Shown here one piece after another: positions 12,728-23,225 of a stretch of DNA of 64,000 bases. The stretch lies in the NCBI GenBank assembly GCA_009746045.1, contig RPFO01000059.1, forward strand, positions 62,001 through 126,000, written 5' to 3'. The translations under genes were made by a program, and so were the position numbers. The stretch comes from Mesostigma viride. Its lineage: Eukaryota > Streptophyta > Mesostigmatophyceae > Mesostigmatales > Mesostigmataceae. The notes below the pieces were generated by a model, which was given only the letters and a program-made list of their open reading frames with translations, made no database searches and was not told the DNA's origin. How positions within the stretch are numbered: the stretch's first letter is position 1; every line of letters starts with the position of its first letter.

Positions 12728-13460
12728 TATGATGGTCGTGGGCGGAGGAGGGCTGTAGGTTGGTATTTGGGCCCCAAGGTAGCTTCTGACCCCTAGGGCG
12801 TTCCCGTTGGTAGCTTGGCGGATTAACGGCAGGAGGTCTGTAGAGACAGCATGGGGTACTGCGGCAGTTTCATGGCCAGGATTTTGCAGGGCGGTGCCAA
12901 GGTGCTGAGATTCTGCTGCCATCTGGTCTAGGCTCAAGGGGGGCCGGCCATTAACCATCGTGGCGGTAGATCAATGCTGACAGTTGTTCTGTGGCTCCAG
13001 GCTGATGTGTGTATGAAGGTAAAAACTCAAAACCTCGCAGCTTGCAATTGCACTAGCTTTTTCTGAATGGTCAGCATGGTCAGCATGGCAGCTTTACAGT
13101 ATCTGTTCGTGGCAGGAATGCTTTTGTGCTGCAGTTGTGCGTCGACCTCTCATCTTGCTTCCTACTATCAAGGAGACAACCAGCTGTCTATAGTAGGAGT
13201 AGTCTCACTTAATAGCTGGATATCACAAGAGATGGGGAATGCCAGGAGCCTGGGCATGTGGCAGTAGGCGCTGATATTCCGGGCCTCTAGCTTGCATATT
13301 CTGGGAAACTACCAAGTTTCGAGCTATCACAAAAATCCTATTGGCATTTGCCTTTGCACTAAAACTAATTTTATTACTATGAGACAACTATTCCTGGACA
13401 CATGGCGATCCAACGTCGTGGAAGGACTAGGGTAGTTGTCGGAGAGGAAAGACGTGAAGA
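12728..13460. other. Intergenic, 3' flank of the SAPS gene
   Basis: No supported gene. The part up to about 13050 probably holds the SAPS 3' UTR. A short ORF at 13067-13267 with a hydrophobic start has no recognisable domain and no support. Confidence 0.5.
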
Positions 13461-15578
13461 GTAAGTAAGTAAGTACTTGCGTGTCATGCGCAAAGGTATG
13501 CCACGGAGTACTATGCTAATCTCATTAGAAAAATAATTACACAACAGTTTAAACAAATATCGTCTGCATCATCCCCCAACCGTTAAGCACTAGATGGGGA
13601 TGTAATCCTCATCCGAGCTGTCCTCTACTGTAATGGCAGACGAGGCGGTAGTGTAGCGGCTATCCTCAGTACCAATAACCTCCACCTGCGGACTTCTACC
13701 CTGGCTAGCAACTGGCCGCGGGGCCCGTGGGGAGAAAACAGGAGCATACCCCTCGGGAAGGTGCTTATCGCAGATGGCAGCCCATTTCTCCTTGTCAATC
13801 ATGCGGGCGCGGAGTACGGATAGTCCCAGAAGCCCTGCATCTTCAAGCAGTTGTGTCACATAGGTCCGGGTCGCGCCGCGCCGGTGCCCGGCGCGCGCAA
13901 GTTTGCCAGTGGGTTGCGATGGGACAAGGGGACCCTGCCATAGGAGGTGTCTACCTGGTTGGCCCGTCTCAAGCCCCCCGGCAAGGCCCACATCGGTATC
14001 CACCTGGTCTGTGCGGGCAAGATGGCCGGCAAAGAGGAGGCAGCGGTGTCGGATGGTATGGGTGACAAGAGGGAGCTCGCAGTAGAGCTCGGCCCGGGTG
14101 CGGCGTACGTTCTTGGTAGCGGACGCCGAGGATCTGATGGAGCATTCCAGTGAGGGTGCCGTCAAGCTGCTGGCTCAGCGCCTGGTCCAGGGTCCGCGCC
14201 TCGCAGCCATAAAGGAGGATCAGAATAAAGGAGGATGCTGAGGACAAGGGCCTTGAAAAGAATGCGCTTGCCTCGCTCACTCAGGTAGCGTCAGGTCCAG
14301 AACCTGTCGAGGCGGCGGAGGGCCGCCCAGGCCTGGCCAATGCGGGTGTTGATGTCGTCGGCCGTGGAGGGAAGCCAGCTGCCAAGGAGCTTGAAGCGAG
14401 TCGCCGGGGGGACGGGGCTGCCGTCCAGCAAGAGGAGGGTGGGTGGGGCTATCCCAGCAGGGAAGCCGATGGCCATGACCTCCGTTTTCTTGCTGATTAT
14501 AAGCCCCACCGCCCGCGCTTCAAATGATAAGCTGTCTAGCCAGAGTTGGGCTGACTCCGGGGTTTCCATGAGTGTCGTGTCATCAGCGTAGATCAGATCG
14601 CTCAGGCGGTAGGGTGGGCCGACCCCGCCGTAGCTGGCGTACTTCGTGACCTCGATCCCCGGCGGGCGCCCCTCCACCCGGGCGAGCGGGTTGTGCACGC
14701 TGCATAATATAGTCCACCATAATGATGAATAGATATGGGGAGAGCACACAGCCCTGCCACACCCCGGTGTGCAGGGGGAACGCCGGAGTGACGCCGTCGG
14801 CGGTACGGACCTAGCTGGGCTTGGGACTCTTCATAGAACTGGCGGATGATCCCAACGATGTACGATGGGACACGGAACAGGTGGAGGACCACCCACAGGG
14901 GCGTCCCATATTCTGATCAGACACTAGCTCCGCAAAGTTGAAAACCATTTGCGGTCAGTGCCGGGCCGCGGAAAACGCGGAAAAACGCGATCTGCAAATG
15001 AATCTGACCGGAATCGAACTGGGGACCTCTCGCACCAATTTTGCTGACTATAGGACGGACGTCCCATATAACCGTATCGAATGCCTTGGTGTAATCCACG
15101 AAGATCAATAGCAATGGCAAGAGGCCGGGGGCCAGGCGGCCCACTTCCTCAATCAGGCGGCGCGCGGTAATAGTGACCATAACACAATTGCGACCAGCAC
15201 GGAATTAAGCCCATCTGGGACTCACCTAGGTGGGGATCGAGGCTGGCGCACATGCGGTTAAGCAGGAGACGCATTAATTCAGACTTTCATGATCAGCACG
15301 CAGCTTTGGAGGCATACGCCGCGGTAGTTGCCGGTATCCGCGGCGGACCCCTTGCCCTTGTGGAGCATGACCCGGACATGCAGCGGTCTTCCAATAGGCG
15401 GGGGGAGGCCATCTCGTAGAATCCGGTTGCAAACACCCCGGAGGAAAGGCTCAAGCTCAGGCATCATCCACCTGCGGTGAAACATTGTCCACTCCCATGG
15501 CAGCATCATTGCGGAGGGTGGAGATGGCAGCCGAATCCGTGAAGTGAGCCCCGCATCGCTGTCGCGTTTGCGTGCCAT
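13461..15578 (-). mobile_element. Degenerate LINE (non-LTR retrotransposon) reverse transcriptase, frameshifted
   Basis: Read on the - strand from 15578 down, broken frames give the reverse transcriptase blocks in order. These are GNYRGVCL (near 15310), motif A FVDYTKAFDTV (near 15090), VLHLFRVPSYIVGIIRQFYE (near 14850), catalytic YADD (near 14590), KTEVMAIGF, FKLLGSWLPS, INTRIGQAWAALRRLDRFW (near 14300), LYGCEARTLDQAL (near 14190) and a late THTIRHRCLLFAGHLARTD block (near 14050). At least four frame changes and a SINE insertion make it inactive. A (GTAA)n/(TTAC)n run at 13461-13475 lies beyond the 3' end and may be the element's tail. Clade is not assigned; no endonuclease domain was seen. 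Confidence 0.85.
14912..15059 (-). mobile_element. tRNA-derived SINE-like insertion inside the LINE
   Basis: A 148-bp segment interrupts the reverse transcriptase frame between VIWD and the VLHLFRVPS block. It is flanked by the 10-bp direct repeat CGTCCCATAT (14902-14911 and 15060-15069), a target site duplication. On the - strand it starts with a tRNA-like part: TATAGTCAGC (D-arm/A-box-like), TTGGTGCGAGAGGTCCC as in the 3' half of tRNA-Pro, and the B-box-like AGTTCGATTCC. A body with CCGCGGCCCGGCACTGAC follows. No poly-A tail is visible. Removing it restores reading-frame continuity of the LINE. Confidence 0.75.
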
Positions 15579-16640
15579 ATCATCCTAGACTGGTCATTAC
15601 CGCTTCTTGGAATGCATCCACTATCAGCAGTAATCATGTGTGAGATATGCCACCTTAAAATGAGAATGAAAGGTGCGGTCCTTTATGGCACCGCCACCTT
15701 CATGACAGGCAATCCGGCCCAACTAGCCGATTCTTGAGACCATGCTTTATCATTAAAGCAACCAAAAGACATTTCAATTCCAATGAGATACATGACGAAT
15801 TACAAAGAGTGTCGAGTTGTAATGTTGTAGTTATAAGAGCAGCTGTGAGGTCCCTTGGTTGACGCCACTGCAGGCCCCTTGTGGCGGCAGTGCGCGTGTG
15901 TTCCCGACCTAGTTCCTACTGGCATTCTTGCCAACGACGACCAGGGTGCCCGAAGGCCCTGTCCCTTGTCTCGTTCTCAGTCTTACACACATTCTTAACA
16001 AAACCAATACATTGTCATATCCGTCAGTCCATCCTCATGGCAACTGACTGCATGCAACCACTCACGGGGGCTGCTCCGGGCTGCTCGAACTATTTCACCC
16101 CATGAAGACAACAAACCAGTTGTGAGGGAGAGAAACGGACGAACAACGACCACCATGGTTCGTTGCTCATCCTTCTATACTGCTCAAAGCTCAAACCTGG
16201 CGGCTGGCGCCACTAGCGCCACTTTAGACATCAGCCAATCATAACATTGTCTAATTTCCGACAAGCTAAACTTCAAGCTTTATCTGTCAAGCGAACACAA
16301 ATATACAAGGGCAAATCTGTCGGCTATGCCAGGCACCGCCTGGGGCTTCCTTGCATTTGTGTCTGGTGTCCCACGTTGAAATCCTGAAATTGCACATCTG
16401 CTCAGTGCCTCGCCGGCTTGCTGCGTACCAGCATTCGGCAAACTGCCCTTGTGACGAATGTCAGTGAAATTCAGGTCCGCCCAAAAGTTCCGTCAGCAAA
16501 TTCAGCGGACTTGGCGCGTGAGTACAATTGAGATCCGCGGCGTCAGTACCGGGCCGCGGTATAGCAACCCGCACAAGGCTGCGGACGTCAGAATTACGCT
16601 AAAATCTGAATTGCGGACGTGATAGATCACGGACGCGACA
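15558..16640. repeat. Repeat unit 1: 97-bp A (15558-15654) plus 986-bp B (15655-16640)
   Basis: Block A recurs at 16641-16737 and block B at 17085-18070, offset 1430. B appears identical over its 986 bases in both copies, so the duplication is recent. B contains a 74-codon open frame (15881-16105, MAAVRVCSRPSS start) with no recognisable domain. Near its end (16542-16559) it has GTCAGTACCGGGCCGCGG, nearly the same as part of the SINE at 14954-14971. Confidence 0.9.
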
Positions 16641-18070
16641 GCTGTCGCGTTTGCGTGCCATATCATCCTAGACTGGTCATTACCGCTTCTTGGAATGCAT
16701 CCACTATCAGCAGTAATCATGTGTGAGATATGCCACCTCCCCCCCCACTATTTAGCTCACAACAACGTGAGAGCAAAAAGTGAAAGAAAGGCATCTCACA
16801 CTAAAGAAGGAAGCCCAAAGAGGGCGTCATTCCAGGCAGCAGCAAAAAGGAAAAAAAAAAATCCAGCTGCTCAAAGAGGCTTTTCCAGGATCAGCAACAA
16901 CCTTAACATGTATGCTTTTAAAGGCTTAGCAATAACCCCTTCATTGGCTTTTTACCGGGAAAAGCCTAACCTCTTCAGATGCTTTTGAAGGCTAAGCAAT
17001 AACCTCTTCCTTGTGCTTCCCTGGGTGAAGCAGGAGGAACATCCAGGCTGGCCGGACTGAACCCATCATGGGTTGTTCGTCCGTTTAAAATGAGAATGAA
17101 AGGTGCGGTCCTTTATGGCACCGCCACCTTCATGACAGGCAATCCGGCCCAACTAGCCGATTCTTGAGACCATGCTTTATCATTAAAGCAACCAAAAGAC
17201 ATTTCAATTCCAATGAGATACATGACGAATTACAAAGAGTGTCGAGTTGTAATGTTGTAGTTATAAGAGCAGCTGTGAGGTCCCTTGGTTGACGCCACTG
17301 CAGGCCCCTTGTGGCGGCAGTGCGCGTGTGTTCCCGACCTAGTTCCTACTGGCATTCTTGCCAACGACGACCAGGGTGCCCGAAGGCCCTGTCCCTTGTC
17401 TCGTTCTCAGTCTTACACACATTCTTAACAAAACCAATACATTGTCATATCCGTCAGTCCATCCTCATGGCAACTGACTGCATGCAACCACTCACGGGGG
17501 CTGCTCCGGGCTGCTCGAACTATTTCACCCCATGAAGACAACAAACCAGTTGTGAGGGAGAGAAACGGACGAACAACGACCACCATGGTTCGTTGCTCAT
17601 CCTTCTATACTGCTCAAAGCTCAAACCTGGCGGCTGGCGCCACTAGCGCCACTTTAGACATCAGCCAATCATAACATTGTCTAATTTCCGACAAGCTAAA
17701 CTTCAAGCTTTATCTGTCAAGCGAACACAAATATACAAGGGCAAATCTGTCGGCTATGCCAGGCACCGCCTGGGGCTTCCTTGCATTTGTGTCTGGTGTC
17801 CCACGTTGAAATCCTGAAATTGCACATCTGCTCAGTGCCTCGCCGGCTTGCTGCGTACCAGCATTCGGCAAACTGCCCTTGTGACGAATGTCAGTGAAAT
17901 TCAGGTCCGCCCAAAAGTTCCGTCAGCAAATTCAGCGGACTTGGCGCGTGAGTACAATTGAGATCCGCGGCGTCAGTACCGGGCCGCGGTATAGCAACCC
18001 GCACAAGGCTGCGGACGTCAGAATTACGCTAAAATCTGAATTGCGGACGTGATAGATCACGGACGCGACA
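16641..18070. repeat. Repeat unit 2: A' (16641-16737), unique C (16738-17084), B' (17085-18070)
   Basis: Second copy of the A-B block, but with a 347-bp segment C between A' and B'. C is A/G-rich and has an internal near-duplicate ending AGGCT(T/A)AGCAATAACC. The C/B' junction carries GTTGTTCGTCCGTTT (about 17072-17086), the inverse of AAACGGACGAACAAC inside B' (17563-17577). A 15-bp inverted repeat therefore brackets about 500 bp. Either C was inserted into one copy or deleted from the other. Confidence 0.85.
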
Positions 18071-18326
18071 TCGCGTGCTGCCCACAGGCTACAGTTAATT
18101 AATAAGCACGTGACTGCTCATGCTAGATAGCCGCCGGCCTATTCGTCCTTTGCTCAGCATGCGCATATACACACATGGCACCCATGTGTAGTTGTCTCGT
18201 GAACTTACGAGTAATGGCCACGTGCAATGTATACTGCTCCATGAGCAGTAATGGCTCAGCCTACTACTCGCTGCGCTCAATCAGTTTCTCAGTCAACGCA
18301 CAAGCGCCACTTCAGTCCCGCACACT

Positions 18327-18599
18327 TCAGTATCCTGGTGCCCCCACAGTAAATGCCAGATTCTCGATCCTCCTGAGTAGCTTGAACATATAGCCGCGTG
18401 GTGTCTTGCCTTCGGGCATGAGGGCAGCCGGGTATCTCTGCCCCCTTCCTGCGTTGTGCAGCAGGGATGTAAAGTACCAAGTGCTCCGCGCCAGGGGATC
18501 GCGTGTGTTTAATGCATGCATCATTGCAATGTTAAAGAATGTAGCCTGTAGGTGTGCCAGTAGGCACCCTGGACCTAATTGCATTTGGCCTTGCATCAC
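18327..18599 (-). other. Dispersed repeat fragment with open frame
   Basis: A 90-codon frame on the - strand (NTRDPLARSTWYFTSLLH, then KTPRGYMFKLLRR) has no recognised domain. Part of it is similar in DNA to 50230-50370 on the + strand (shared TACTTTACATCCC-like core and GGCTATATG-like downstream bases). This suggests a dispersed, probably retroelement-derived sequence rather than a host gene. Confidence 0.4.
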
Positions 18600-18899
18600 A
18601 CAAGTTGCATTAGCTACCTTTGGTAAGGATTGAGCGATCGTGGACGAAAACTAATAGCCTGCATGCTTGCACTGCTAGCCTGGCCACGCCAACATGCGGT
18701 AGCTTTGGGCTTCTTTGGCCTACCGCCCTAACGATGGTGTACCCAGACGTTGGAGAGGTCACCTACATGGGGCCATGCTAAATCAAAACACGCAAAAACT
18801 CACTATACTTAATTAAAACACTGTACTTCACAAACTCGGGGTTTATTCAACATGGTGAGTAGTACACCACATGCGCTTACGCGTAAACTAGACCGCCAA
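18600..18899. other. Intergenic, nothing recognised
   Basis: AT-richer sequence between the repeat fragment and the 3' end of the flavoprotein gene. It probably includes that gene's 3' UTR (transcribed leftward). Confidence 0.4.
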
Positions 18900-19658
18900 T
18901 TACCAGGCAGGTTTGCCGAGAAGGGGAAAAGGGAAACCAGCTGTTGCCAGTTTCGCTCGCGCGTCACGCATCATTGGCTTGGACCCGATGGGCAGAAACC
19001 GCGCGTCCTTCCCCTTCCAGTCGCCGAACGCGAGGCGAATCGCCTCCACGTCGAACCTCCCGTGCAGAATGGATTTTGGAGTCGTCAAACTGCCGACTTG
19101 TTGAGTCTCCTTGTCCTGTGAGAGGATGAGCATCCAGCGGAAGCGGTCGGGGAACTCGGCCGCGAGCGCGTCAAACTGTTCTTTAAATAGCGCCTCCCTC
19201 GCGTGCCGGTACGCGCACAGCAGGCGCACCTCGCGGCCCTCCGCTACCAGCTGCCGCGCCGTGTGCACCATCTCCGTCACGCCGACACCAAACGAGATCA
19301 GCCCCGCGCACGCGCTCAACAGCACCGGTTTCCGTCTCGTCCGTGCAATAAACGCTACCTCGCCAATCGCCAATTCCTTGCCGAGATACACAGACATGCA
19401 GCCGCCGCGGTAGACTTTCACCGTAAGGGTGAGCCGGATTTCATCCGCACGGCTCGTGATGGAGTAGGTGCGTCCGCGGAACAGCGAGTTCGGCCGTCGC
19501 ACCTTGACGTGCGTGCACGGCTGCTCAAAGCCCAGCGGGCCCGGCAGCTCGAACGAGACGCGCACGATGGATTCCCATGGGTCGCTGTCTTCCCCCGTAA
19601 GAAGCACTTCTCGGTTAATCAGCTTGCACGGGCGGAACCACACACCCAGCGCGCCCAT
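18900..19658 (-). CDS. Ferredoxin-NADP-reductase-like FAD/NAD(P)-binding flavoprotein, intronless
   Basis: A single 252-residue open frame starting at an ATG. The first half matches the FAD-binding beta-barrel of the ferredoxin reductase superfamily: the R-x-Y-S motif in RGRTYSITS (about residue 61) and the GG-x-x-S turn in YRGGCMSVYLG (about residue 84). The second half resembles the NAD(P) module. VLLSACAGLISFGVGVTEMV replaces the usual Gly-rich G-x-G-I-T-P segment, and FLPIGSKPMMRDARAKL sits where C-G-P-x-x-x family members bind nucleotide. Both nucleotide-binding motifs are atypical, including loss of the Cys-Gly-Pro. There is no heme or iron-sulfur domain and no clear targeting peptide, so the partner is unknown. 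It is intronless beside many-exon genes, which could mean retroposition or transfer. Superfamily is fairly sure; reaction is not. Confidence 0.7.
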   Translation of the reverse strand: MGALGVWFRPCKLINREVLLTGEDSDPWESIVRVSFELPGPLGFEQPCTHVKVRRPNSLFRGRTYSITSRADEIRLTLTVKVYRGGCMSVYLGKELAIGEVAFIARTRRKPVLLSACAGLISFGVGVTEMVHTARQLVAEGREVRLLCAYRHAREALFKEQFDALAAEFPDRFRWMLILSQDKETQQVGSLTTPKSILHGRFDVEAIRLAFGDWKGKDARFLPIGSKPMMRDARAKLATAGFPFPLLGKPAW

Positions 19659-20871
19659 TGCGTGAATAACGGTCTTCCGAGGATGTGTTCCCGTGCCTCC
19701 ACACTAATGTAAGTTAGCGATGAATTGCTGGGATATCTTTTAATGATTTAGATTCCTCTATGGTTCATTCATTCATCATCACACCCCATAATATCACTTT
19801 CACACTTCCACTTGTAATGATATTAAATTTCCCAACAAAAGCTGCAGCATTGAGGGTCGTGGTGCACCACAGTTTCTTTTCCTACTTCACCTACTGTGAA
19901 CGTGGATTGGATAGAATGATAACCTCGTCACAGGATAGGGCAAATGACAACAATACTTAACGACTCGGTGTTTCTGGTGCAGAAGCAGGGCAGTCACGAC
20001 TTTCGTGTCCTAACCTTTAAAACTCATTTCCGGCGGCCATGATGAAGTTCAGCAAATAAACATCGCCAAGCACCATGCCAGCACGCTTACTATATACAGT
20101 ACCCAGGTCATGCTGCTGCATTTCACGCTCGAGGCAAACTCTCACTTGATCGCCGAGGGCAGTCAGGCAAGAATTCATTTTCTGCCGCGGGCCGAAAGCG
20201 CTTGCCCATGCGTAAACGGGCAGTGGTCTGCACTCTGCACTCTGCAGTACTCCACGGCCCCCCGCCCGTAGGCATTATGTACTGGCAAGTGGCAGATCCG
20301 GCCTTTCCCGCCTTTTTCACATTGTACCTGATCAGGACCACCACACTGATCACCTCTGATCACACACTGATCACGTGGGTTAGGCCCATGCGGCCATCGA
20401 CTCGACCAGCACCTTCCTCATTTTAGTACCATGCATGACATAATTAGGGTCTGTCGATCCTTGGTGAACTGCTTAATCTATTATGTATGTATGGTGTCGT
20501 TGGTACGATAACTGCATGCACATGCTATAATGTCGCTCGACATGTCGGTATCTTCAGGATTTACAGGAAAGACGCGCGAAGCCATTCAGCACACCTGGTA
20601 TGGTACATGTACCTATGCCCTATGCCTTGCTACTCCTATACCGTGTACAGAGGCATTTTGATGTCATTGGATAAGTCGAACTAATGTCGGAAGGTTAATC
20701 AGGAAAATGAAGATAGCACGAGCGCGTGATACCGACATTTGCATCGCGTCCACATTGTGTAAAGCTCACGGGCTTTCTCCCTTGCGATAGAAAATTTGTG
20801 GGACTGAGAAATGGTCCATAGACCCCTTAGCCTTTCAGTGATTATAACTTAATCTACAGACACTCGACACG
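19659..20871. other. Intergenic, divergent promoter region
   Basis: Lies between the flavoprotein gene (-) and the F-box/LRR gene (+), so it should hold both promoters. A cluster of TGATCA-type motifs occurs at about 20328-20372. No further gene is supported. Confidence 0.45.
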
Positions 20872-22443
20872 ATGTCTACGGAGAATGCAAGCCAGGAAGA
20901 CGTGGGCCTCCAAGATTTGGCCGATATTCCGTGGTTAGGAGAGCGCATTCTGGAGGGCGTACCTCTAGTGCAGCGAATCCGGCTGAGACAGGTGTGCAGC
21001 TCCTTCCGCTCGGCAGTCGACACGTCTCTCGAGAAATTGCAGCATCTTTCTCAGCACGATTTAGATACCCTCGAACTCGTTTCAAGCGAGAGCATCCCGG
21101 ACGCAATTGTCTGGCTGGTTCGGAAATGCCCCAACCTGCGGTCGCTGTCCTGCTCGGGCCATCCAAAGGACTTCCAGCTCCCTGACACGCCTGTCGACCC
21201 ATCCACTCGTGGCTGGGATTGCAGTCCTTTAATGCTTGCGCTCGCTGCACAGCGTAGGGAGCTGCGCACGCTCTCCCTGACCAACTTTGGCTCTTTAACC
21301 GACGAAACCTTTGCCGCCGTGGCCGCCAAGTGCCCTGAGCTGCGCCAGCTGGACCTGTCCGGGTCCCCGATGCTCACGGCACGTGCCATGCTCGCCGTGG
21401 CCTTTGCTTGCCCCCGCCTCCAACACCTCAGCCTCGCCCGCTGCTCCCTGATCCGCAACGCTGGCATCCGCATCCTGGGCGAGCGGTGCCGCGACCTGGA
21501 GCACCTAAACCTGACGCACCTGCACCTGCTCCAAGATGATGCCATCCTCCCCGTGATCGACAACTGTGCGAAGCTCCGCTATTTAAAAATAACCTCGAGC
21601 CACATCTCGGGCGCCATCCTGCACCGCATCGCATCGCGTGCCACCCCCCTGGAGCACCTGGACCTCAAGCACTGCCACGTCAGCGACGAGAGCGTCGCCG
21701 CGGCCGCCAGTTGCTGCCGCTCCTCCCTCCGACAGCTCACCCTCGCCTACTGCCAGAGCTTGCTGGGCGTGTGCTTGACCTCCATCGGCCAGGAGTGCGG
21801 CCAGTTGGTCCACCTGGACGTGTCAGGGCTCCACCTGGCGTCACCTGCAGGGCTCGCTCAACTGGGTGCCATCTCGCAGGGCTGCTTGCAGCTACGGGCG
21901 TTCCTGGCGGCTGACTCCAGCGTGACAGATGACGGGATAAGCGTCCTCACCAGCGGGTGCCAGCAGCTAGAGAGTGTCACCTTCTCCCGCTCCACCCACG
22001 TGACGGACAACGGAATCATGTTCCTGGCTGACCAGTGCCCCCAACTACGCCACCTCACCATCGCCGAATGCGGAAAGGTCACCGACAAGGGCGTGCGGCG
22101 GGTGGCCGAACGGTGCCCGGGACTTGAGTTACTCAAGGCCAACCGGTGCGGGTATATAACCGACGCAAGCATAGTCCCGCTTGTGCGACGGTGCACGGGG
22201 CTCATACACTTGGCGGTCGCCCGCAGCAGCATCACGGACCGAACACTCCGCGCGCTGGCGGAGCGGGGGTCTCTCACATACCTGGACGTCTCGCGATGTG
22301 CCGCGGTCACTGCGCAGGAGCTAGGGAGGGTGGGGAGCGCGTGCCCAAATTTGAGCCGCCTGTGTGCGATTAAGTGCCCCAAAGTCGCACCAGGCACACT
22401 GGATGCGCGGGTGCCTAAGCGTTGTCATGTTTTGTACATCTAA
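20872..22443 (+). CDS. F-box / leucine-rich repeat protein (AMN1/FBXL type), intronless
   Basis: A 523-residue open frame, complete from ATG to stop. An F-box-like segment spans about residues 13-55 (DLADIPWLGERIL, then RIRLRQVCSSFRSAV). It is followed by a long run of cysteine-containing leucine-rich repeats from about residue 85 to 515, with units such as CPELRQLDLSGSPMLT, CPRLQHLSLARCSLI, CPQLRHLTIAECGKVTDKG and CPNLSRLCAIKCPKV. This architecture fits a substrate receptor of an SCF ubiquitin ligase: the F-box binds Skp1 and the LRR arc binds targets. No membrane segment or C-terminal extra domain is seen. The target cannot be inferred. Like the neighbouring flavoprotein gene it has no introns, unlike the other genes here. 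Confidence 0.88.
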   Translation: MSTENASQEDVGLQDLADIPWLGERILEGVPLVQRIRLRQVCSSFRSAVDTSLEKLQHLSQHDLDTLELVSSESIPDAIVWLVRKCPNLRSLSCSGHPKDFQLPDTPVDPSTRGWDCSPLMLALAAQRRELRTLSLTNFGSLTDETFAAVAAKCPELRQLDLSGSPMLTARAMLAVAFACPRLQHLSLARCSLIRNAGIRILGERCRDLEHLNLTHLHLLQDDAILPVIDNCAKLRYLKITSSHISGAILHRIASRATPLEHLDLKHCHVSDESVAAAASCCRSSLRQLTLAYCQSLLGVCLTSIGQECGQLVHLDVSGLHLASPAGLAQLGAISQGCLQLRAFLAADSSVTDDGISVLTSGCQQLESVTFSRSTHVTDNGIMFLADQCPQLRHLTIAECGKVTDKGVRRVAERCPGLELLKANRCGYITDASIVPLVRRCTGLIHLAVARSSITDRTLRALAERGSLTYLDVSRCAAVTAQELGRVGSACPNLSRLCAIKCPKVAPGTLDARVPKRCHVLYI

Positions 22444-22848
22444 GTGGGCAAGTTATTATTCCCATCCCGTGGGCCGAAGTCTCAAAGCATTTCTCATAAA
22501 GTTCTTGTGTACCAAATAACATCCTAAGGTCAGCTAAGCCAATTACAATGTATATTTTAAGGGAGATACATACCGGCTAGCTTTCGGGACCTTCTCAGTG
22601 GAGTCACCCTGGCCCGTGAAGAATTGTTTCCATACCGGCCAAGTTAACTTCTAGGTGCTCTACTAGCCTTTGTGTAGAACTTCACTAGTGCTCCCTTCAA
22701 ATTTTCCACTGCACATCACATCCTGTATTCCTTCAATTGTATGTTTGGTTTTTCAATTGTATGCGTGCTCCTCAGTTAGTGCCAAGCCGTGTGAAACGTA
22801 TACACCAAACTAGGCCTACATTGCACAATTAATTAATTAATTAAACAC
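22444..22848. other. Intergenic, 3' flank of the F-box/LRR gene
   Basis: AT-rich, with a TTAATTAATTAATTAA run at about 22829-22844 directly beside the inverted-repeat element. No gene seen. Confidence 0.45.
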
Positions 22849-23225
22849 GTGCTCCCCTTGGGGAGTCACGGAGCACCAGATTGCTCCACAGCTAGGTATG
22901 CCGCAGGGTGCACAATCGGACTCGTCGAAACGATCCGGCATCCACGTGCAATAAAGCTTCGACATAGCAAAAGCTTCTTATCCTCTAGCGGGCGCATGCA
23001 GTAGGGCTGCCCCATGGTCCAGTGGCCACAGATAGGCTTAATTGGAACTCATTCAGAGGCCTCTGACCGGCTCTGGCCGGCCCCGGTTCGGGAGCTTATT
23101 ATATAGGCCCGGAGCCTGAGGGGTTTCAGGGGCATACCCAGGGTTCACCCACAAACCACACGCGCAAAAAATATTTAATAAAAAGCACTCTGGTGCTCCG
23201 TGACGAGTTCCCCCATGGGGAGCAC
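22849..23225. mobile_element. Short inverted-repeat element (MITE-like), 377 bp
   Basis: The left end begins GTGCTCCCCTTGGGGAGTCA and continues CGGAGCACCAGA. The right end (23187-23225), reverse-complemented, reads GTGCTCCCCATGGGGGAACT then CGTCACGGAGCACCAGA. The terminal inverted repeats are thus about 35-39 bp and imperfect (one small indel). Each arm is itself partly palindromic. No ORF. No convincing target duplication was found; both flanks are AT-rich (TTAA on each side). Superfamily unassigned. Confidence 0.65.

Noticed and set aside
15655-18070. B and B' as LTRs of a small retrotransposon
   Set aside because: Block A repeats directly after the first B, there is no primer binding site or flanking target duplication, and the internal region is only about 450 bp.
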